This document shows, one piece after another, positions 61,097 through 64,000 of a stretch of 64,000 bases of DNA. The stretch covers positions 1 through 64,000 of the forward strand of contig CAZVZK010000012.1 of assembly GCA_964630925.1 (NCBI GenBank), given 5' to 3'. A model generated the notes under the pieces. The model was not told the origin of the DNA. It saw nothing but the letters and a program-made list of their open reading frames with translations, and ran no database searches. This DNA comes from RGDT01 sp964630925. Its GTDB lineage: Bacteria > Planctomycetota > Planctomycetia > Gemmatales > Gemmataceae. The stretch's first letter is position 1; every line of letters begins with the position of its first letter. The translations under genes and the position numbers were made by a program.

Positions 61097-63592
61097 TCAG
61101 CGGCCCGGCTCCTCGATCCGTTTCATGGCGGTGAGGAACGCCGGCCGGTCCCGCATCCGGGCGAACCCCTTCTCCTGCCGCAGCCGGGGGAAATTCTTGA
61201 ATCCCGCGGAGATCGCCCGCTCCAGTGCCTCGACGGCCTGGCGCTCGTCCCCGGCGTCACGTGCGAGCAGCGTCAGGGTCAGCGCCAGGCGGTAACGGAG
61301 GACTGGGTAACCGGGCGTCTCCGGGTCCTGGTAGAAGCTCCGGGCGTCCTCCAGGTCCTTGCGTCCGTCCTCGCCCAACAGGAGCAGGGCCTTGCCCCGC
61401 ACCAGGAGAGCCCAGGCCCGCGCCGCGTCAACATCGAAACGGGGCTGCGGCACGGACTTCTCCAGCGCCCGCACCTCCTCCAGGGCGCGTTCGAGCCGCT
61501 TCAGAGGGCTGGCGAAGGAGGGCCGCGCCGCGCCCTCGGGCAGGGAGTTCAATTCCATGTTGGCGGCCCAGGTGAGTGCGTCGGCCTTCTCGGCGCGGAA
61601 CTCGCCGGGGAGCGAGGACACGTTCCGCATCTCGTCGTCGTAATAGGCCACACGCTGGATGGCGCAGCGGCGGGCCTCGTCGAGGGTGCCGAAACGCTCG
61701 GCGTGCGCCCCGAAGTTCCAGTAATCGCGGGCGTGGAGGCACTGGGCGACGACCCGGCCCTTCACGTCCCCCGGCGGGACGAGGGCCAGGACGGCCTCGC
61801 GTGCGGCCTTCGCACGCTCGTAGGCCTGCCGGCACCGCGCGCCGTCCCCCAGCATGAGGAACGAGTCACCCATGTAGCCGTGGCATCGGGCCAGCGCCTG
61901 GAGGCGGGCCGGGTCGCCTTCCTCGGCGGCCAGCAGCGCCTCGCGCAGCGCCAGCGCCTTCCGGTAGGCGGGCAGGGCCTTCTCGTGGGCGGCCGGCGTG
62001 TCGGGGGCGCTGATCACCTCGGCCATCATCTGGCAGGCGTCGGCCAGCAGGGTGCGACGGGAGGCATTGTCGGGGGCGGCGGCCGACAGCGCGTCCAGCT
62101 CCTGCTCGGCGAGGCGCAGGTCCTCCTCGGCCTCCTTGCGGTCCTTCGGCTCGTCCTTCAGGAGGGCGGCCCGGCGGATGCGGGCCTCGGCCCGCGCCAG
62201 GTGCAGCGGCAGCGAGCCGGCGTCGGGCGGCGCATCGCCTATCACCCCCTCGTAGCGTTCCACGGCCCGGAAGTACAGGCGGATGGCTTGCCCCCTGTCG
62301 CGCCCCTCCTCCGCCAGGGCGGCCGCCGCGAACGCCTCGGCCTGGCGGCGCGTCTGCTGCGCCTGCCAGACGGGGATCCGCCAGACGGTCACGGCCAGCA
62401 GGATGAGGGCCACGGCGCTGGTCACGATGTAGCCGGTGCGGACCGGGTGCTTGCGCATGGACTGGAGAAGCCGGGCCCACGCCCGGCCCAGCCAGCCGGC
62501 GCGGCGCGGCGTGTGCCTGATCCTCGGCCGGCCCTCGAGGAAGTCGTCGAGCGCCTCGGCGAGCTGGCCCGCGCTGGCGTAGCGGTCCGCCCGCTCCTTG
62601 CGCAGGCACTTGAGGCAGACGTCCTCCAGCTCCGGGGGCACGGCGGGTGCGCGGAGGCCGGGGCGGTCCGGCTCCTGGTTGCGCACCTGGTCGAGGATCA
62701 CCAGGACCGGCACGGCCCGGCCCGCGGGCTTCGGGAACGGGGGGTGGCCGGCCAGCAGGGCGTACAGCACCGCCCCCAGGCCGTAGACGTCGCTGGCCGG
62801 CCCGATGGCGTCCACCTCGCCGAGGGCCTGCTCCGGCGGCATGAAGCCGGGGGTCCCCATCACCTCGCCCTTCTGCGACAGCGACAGGCTGCTCTCCTCG
62901 GTCACCAGGCGGGCCAGCCCGAAATCGGTCAGGCGGGGGATGAACGACAGGCGCGAGTCGTCCCCGAGGTCGGCCTCGCCCGCCGCGGCGGCGGGCTGCA
63001 GGACGATGTTCTGCGGCTTGATGTCGCGGTGGATGACCGCCTTGCCGGGGCCGCGGTGGGCGTACTCGACGGCGAGGGCCATCTGCATCACCACGCGGGC
63101 GGCCTGGCGTGGCGTGAGCCGGGGGCCATCCACGTGGCGTGACAGGTCGCCGCCCGCGACGTAGGGCATGGTGAAGTAATGCTCGCCGTTCACGTCGCCC
63201 GACTCATACACCGGGACGATGTTCGGATGGTCGAGCGCCTTGCCCGCCTGCGTCTCGCGGCGGAAGCGTTCGACGGCCGCCTCGGACTGGAGGTATCGGG
63301 GGAGGATGCGTTTCAGCGCCACGCGGCGGACGACCTCCCCCCCTTCGGCGGTCAGCTCCTCGGCCTCGAACACCTCGCCCATCCCGCCGCGGGCGATGCG
63401 GCGCGTCAGGCGGAACCTGCCGAACGCCTTGGGGAATTCGCAGGGGGCGGGCTCGGGGGGCGGCGGCGCCGGCCCCGTGACGGTCGAGCCGGAGTGGCGT
63501 GGGGTGTCCTGCAGCGTGCGGCCCGAGTCGAGCGGCAGCGCCTCCGTGGGCGGCGGCCCGTGGCCCTCCAGGCTGTCGGCCGGCTTCGTCAT
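61097..63592 (-). CDS. Ser/Thr protein kinase with C-terminal TPR-like region
   Basis: An 831-residue membrane kinase. The kinase domain (about 55-345) has RRIARGGMGEVFEAEEL, VALKRI, VIHRDIKPQNIVLQ, DFGLARL and GTPGFMPPEQALGE. A membrane helix lies near 385-410 (TGYIVTSAVALILLAVTVWR). The C-terminal half is a run of helical repeats (tetratricopeptide-like, e.g. AYERAKAAREAVLALVP), likely an extracytoplasmic protein-binding part. The start at 63592 follows GGGGGGAGCGCC. It lies in the same orientation as the sigma-like gene at the window end. Confidence 0.9.
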   Translation of the reverse strand: MTKPADSLEGHGPPPTEALPLDSGRTLQDTPRHSGSTVTGPAPPPPEPAPCEFPKAFGRFRLTRRIARGGMGEVFEAEELTAEGGEVVRRVALKRILPRYLQSEAAVERFRRETQAGKALDHPNIVPVYESGDVNGEHYFTMPYVAGGDLSRHVDGPRLTPRQAARVVMQMALAVEYAHRGPGKAVIHRDIKPQNIVLQPAAAAGEADLGDDSRLSFIPRLTDFGLARLVTEESSLSLSQKGEVMGTPGFMPPEQALGEVDAIGPASDVYGLGAVLYALLAGHPPFPKPAGRAVPVLVILDQVRNQEPDRPGLRAPAVPPELEDVCLKCLRKERADRYASAGQLAEALDDFLEGRPRIRHTPRRAGWLGRAWARLLQSMRKHPVRTGYIVTSAVALILLAVTVWRIPVWQAQQTRRQAEAFAAAALAEEGRDRGQAIRLYFRAVERYEGVIGDAPPDAGSLPLHLARAEARIRRAALLKDEPKDRKEAEEDLRLAEQELDALSAAAPDNASRRTLLADACQMMAEVISAPDTPAAHEKALPAYRKALALREALLAAEEGDPARLQALARCHGYMGDSFLMLGDGARCRQAYERAKAAREAVLALVPPGDVKGRVVAQCLHARDYWNFGAHAERFGTLDEARRCAIQRVAYYDDEMRNVSSLPGEFRAEKADALTWAANMELNSLPEGAARPSFASPLKRLERALEEVRALEKSVPQPRFDVDAARAWALLVRGKALLLLGEDGRKDLEDARSFYQDPETPGYPVLRYRLALTLTLLARDAGDERQAVEALERAISAGFKNFPRLRQEKGFARMRDRPAFLTAMKRIEEPGR

Positions 63593-63752
63593 GGCGCTCC
63601 CCCCCGGATGCCGCGTGCTCCCCCTCCACTTTACGCCGGCGCACGGGGGGCTCCAAGGGGGACGCGGCTCGGCCCTCGAATTGCGCGATCCCGGCGTCGG
63701 GCAGCCCGAAGCCGCCGGGGGCGGGCTGGCGCCTGGCCGAGATGCCCCCGTT

Positions 63753-64000
63753 TCAGCCGTGCTTTTTGTCGATGGCGTCCTGGCAGTACTTGAGCAGCCG
63801 CAGGTCGGCCAGCTCCTCCTGCACACGCTCCATCGGCGCGCCCTCCAGAGATCGGCGCACGTCGTCGAGCAGCAGCTCGCTGAAACGCTCGCGGGCGCGG
63901 TGCAGCAACTGCCGCACCCCCGCCGGCGTGTACTCCTTGCCGTGCTTCGCCCCGAGGCTCACCGCGATGTCGGCGCTCGCCAGGTCCGGCTGATCCACGC
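63753..64000 (-). CDS. Sigma-like protein, C-terminal end only (runs off window)
   Basis: The last 81 codons of a gene that extends past the window edge. The sequence PAGVRQLLHRARERFSELLL then SLEGAPMERVQEELADLRLL resembles the end of planctomycete sigma-70-like proteins (region 4 recognition helix plus C-terminal tail). It ends about 160 bp before the kinase start. The pair resembles the kinase/ECF pairs common in this group. Confidence 0.6.
   Translation of the reverse strand, partial: VDQPDLASADIAVSLGAKHGKEYTPAGVRQLLHRARERFSELLLDDVRRSLEGAPMERVQEELADLRLLKYCQDAIDKKHG

Noticed and set aside
1..64000. tRNA or rRNA genes
   Set aside because: I looked for T-loop and cloverleaf-like sequence and rRNA core motifs and saw none that I could support; a covariance-model search would be decisive.

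Overview
The window looks like a chromosomal segment of a planctomycete, most likely from the Gemmataceae (inference from gene families). The DNA is very GC-rich. It carries DUF1559 prepilin-like, DUF1501, DUF1549/DUF1553 and DUF1080 proteins, Uma2 nucleases, a PEP-CTERM protein, three large Ser/Thr kinases, and proteins ending in the ALEEAGC...HCR...RGCWV module. A 100-N assembly gap (11563-11662) interrupts one repeat-rich gene.

Layout. 1-4200: a truncated acetyltransferase-like ORF, a hypothetical protein, and a run of small VOC and YCII/DGPF genes. 4364-8783: a kinase with a predicted c-type-haem sensor domain, translationally coupled to an ECF sigma factor, then a prepilin-like gene and a cyclase-repeat protein. 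8791-23247 (minus strand): a Uma2 protein, a secreted cyclase-repeat protein, and a Bat/MoxR-type operon read right to left (MoxR ATPase, a GxxExxY insert, DUF58, two VWA membrane proteins, a DUF4175-like membrane protein, and a giant MKGDP-repeat protein). 23461-27683: tandem paralogues, a membrane protein overlapping one of them antisense, a TGS-domain GTPase and a purine nucleoside phosphorylase. 27833-36090: periplasmic/cytochrome genes (tetrahaem cytochrome, DUF1573-like, DUF1501, DUF1549/1553, small cytochrome c). 36173-43037: a retropepsin-like protein between 62-nt direct repeats, small proteins, a PEP-CTERM protein, an SDR/metallo-beta-lactamase pair, a DUF433/DUF5615 toxin-antitoxin-like pair, and a solitary PfaD with a gamma-glutamylcyclotransferase-like gene. 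43167-48698: a PEP-synthase-like enzyme and a divergent kinase/FHA pair. 48699-52477: an accessory island with a broken transposase, a sigma-like fragment, a lower-GC WD40 gene and decayed repeats. 52478-61069: two glycosyltransferases, an ABC exporter, XerD, an MFS transporter, a DUF1080 protein and a HEPN-type protein with a small upstream gene. 61097-64000: a third kinase and the C-terminal end of a sigma-like gene.

The least ordinary feature is the intergenic DNA. It holds several classes of palindromic elements: GGCGAGCGG/GCGTSAGC arms, 18-nt hairpin clusters, CTCTCCGCTTCGGAGAG elements, and heptamer arrays facing each other across a short spacer. Some have entered genes: one supplies the variable part of a kinase activation loop, one replaces the middle of a transposase, and one supplies the start of a glycosyltransferase. 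A separate inverted-repeat unit carrying a GxxExxY gene lies between moxR and DUF58.
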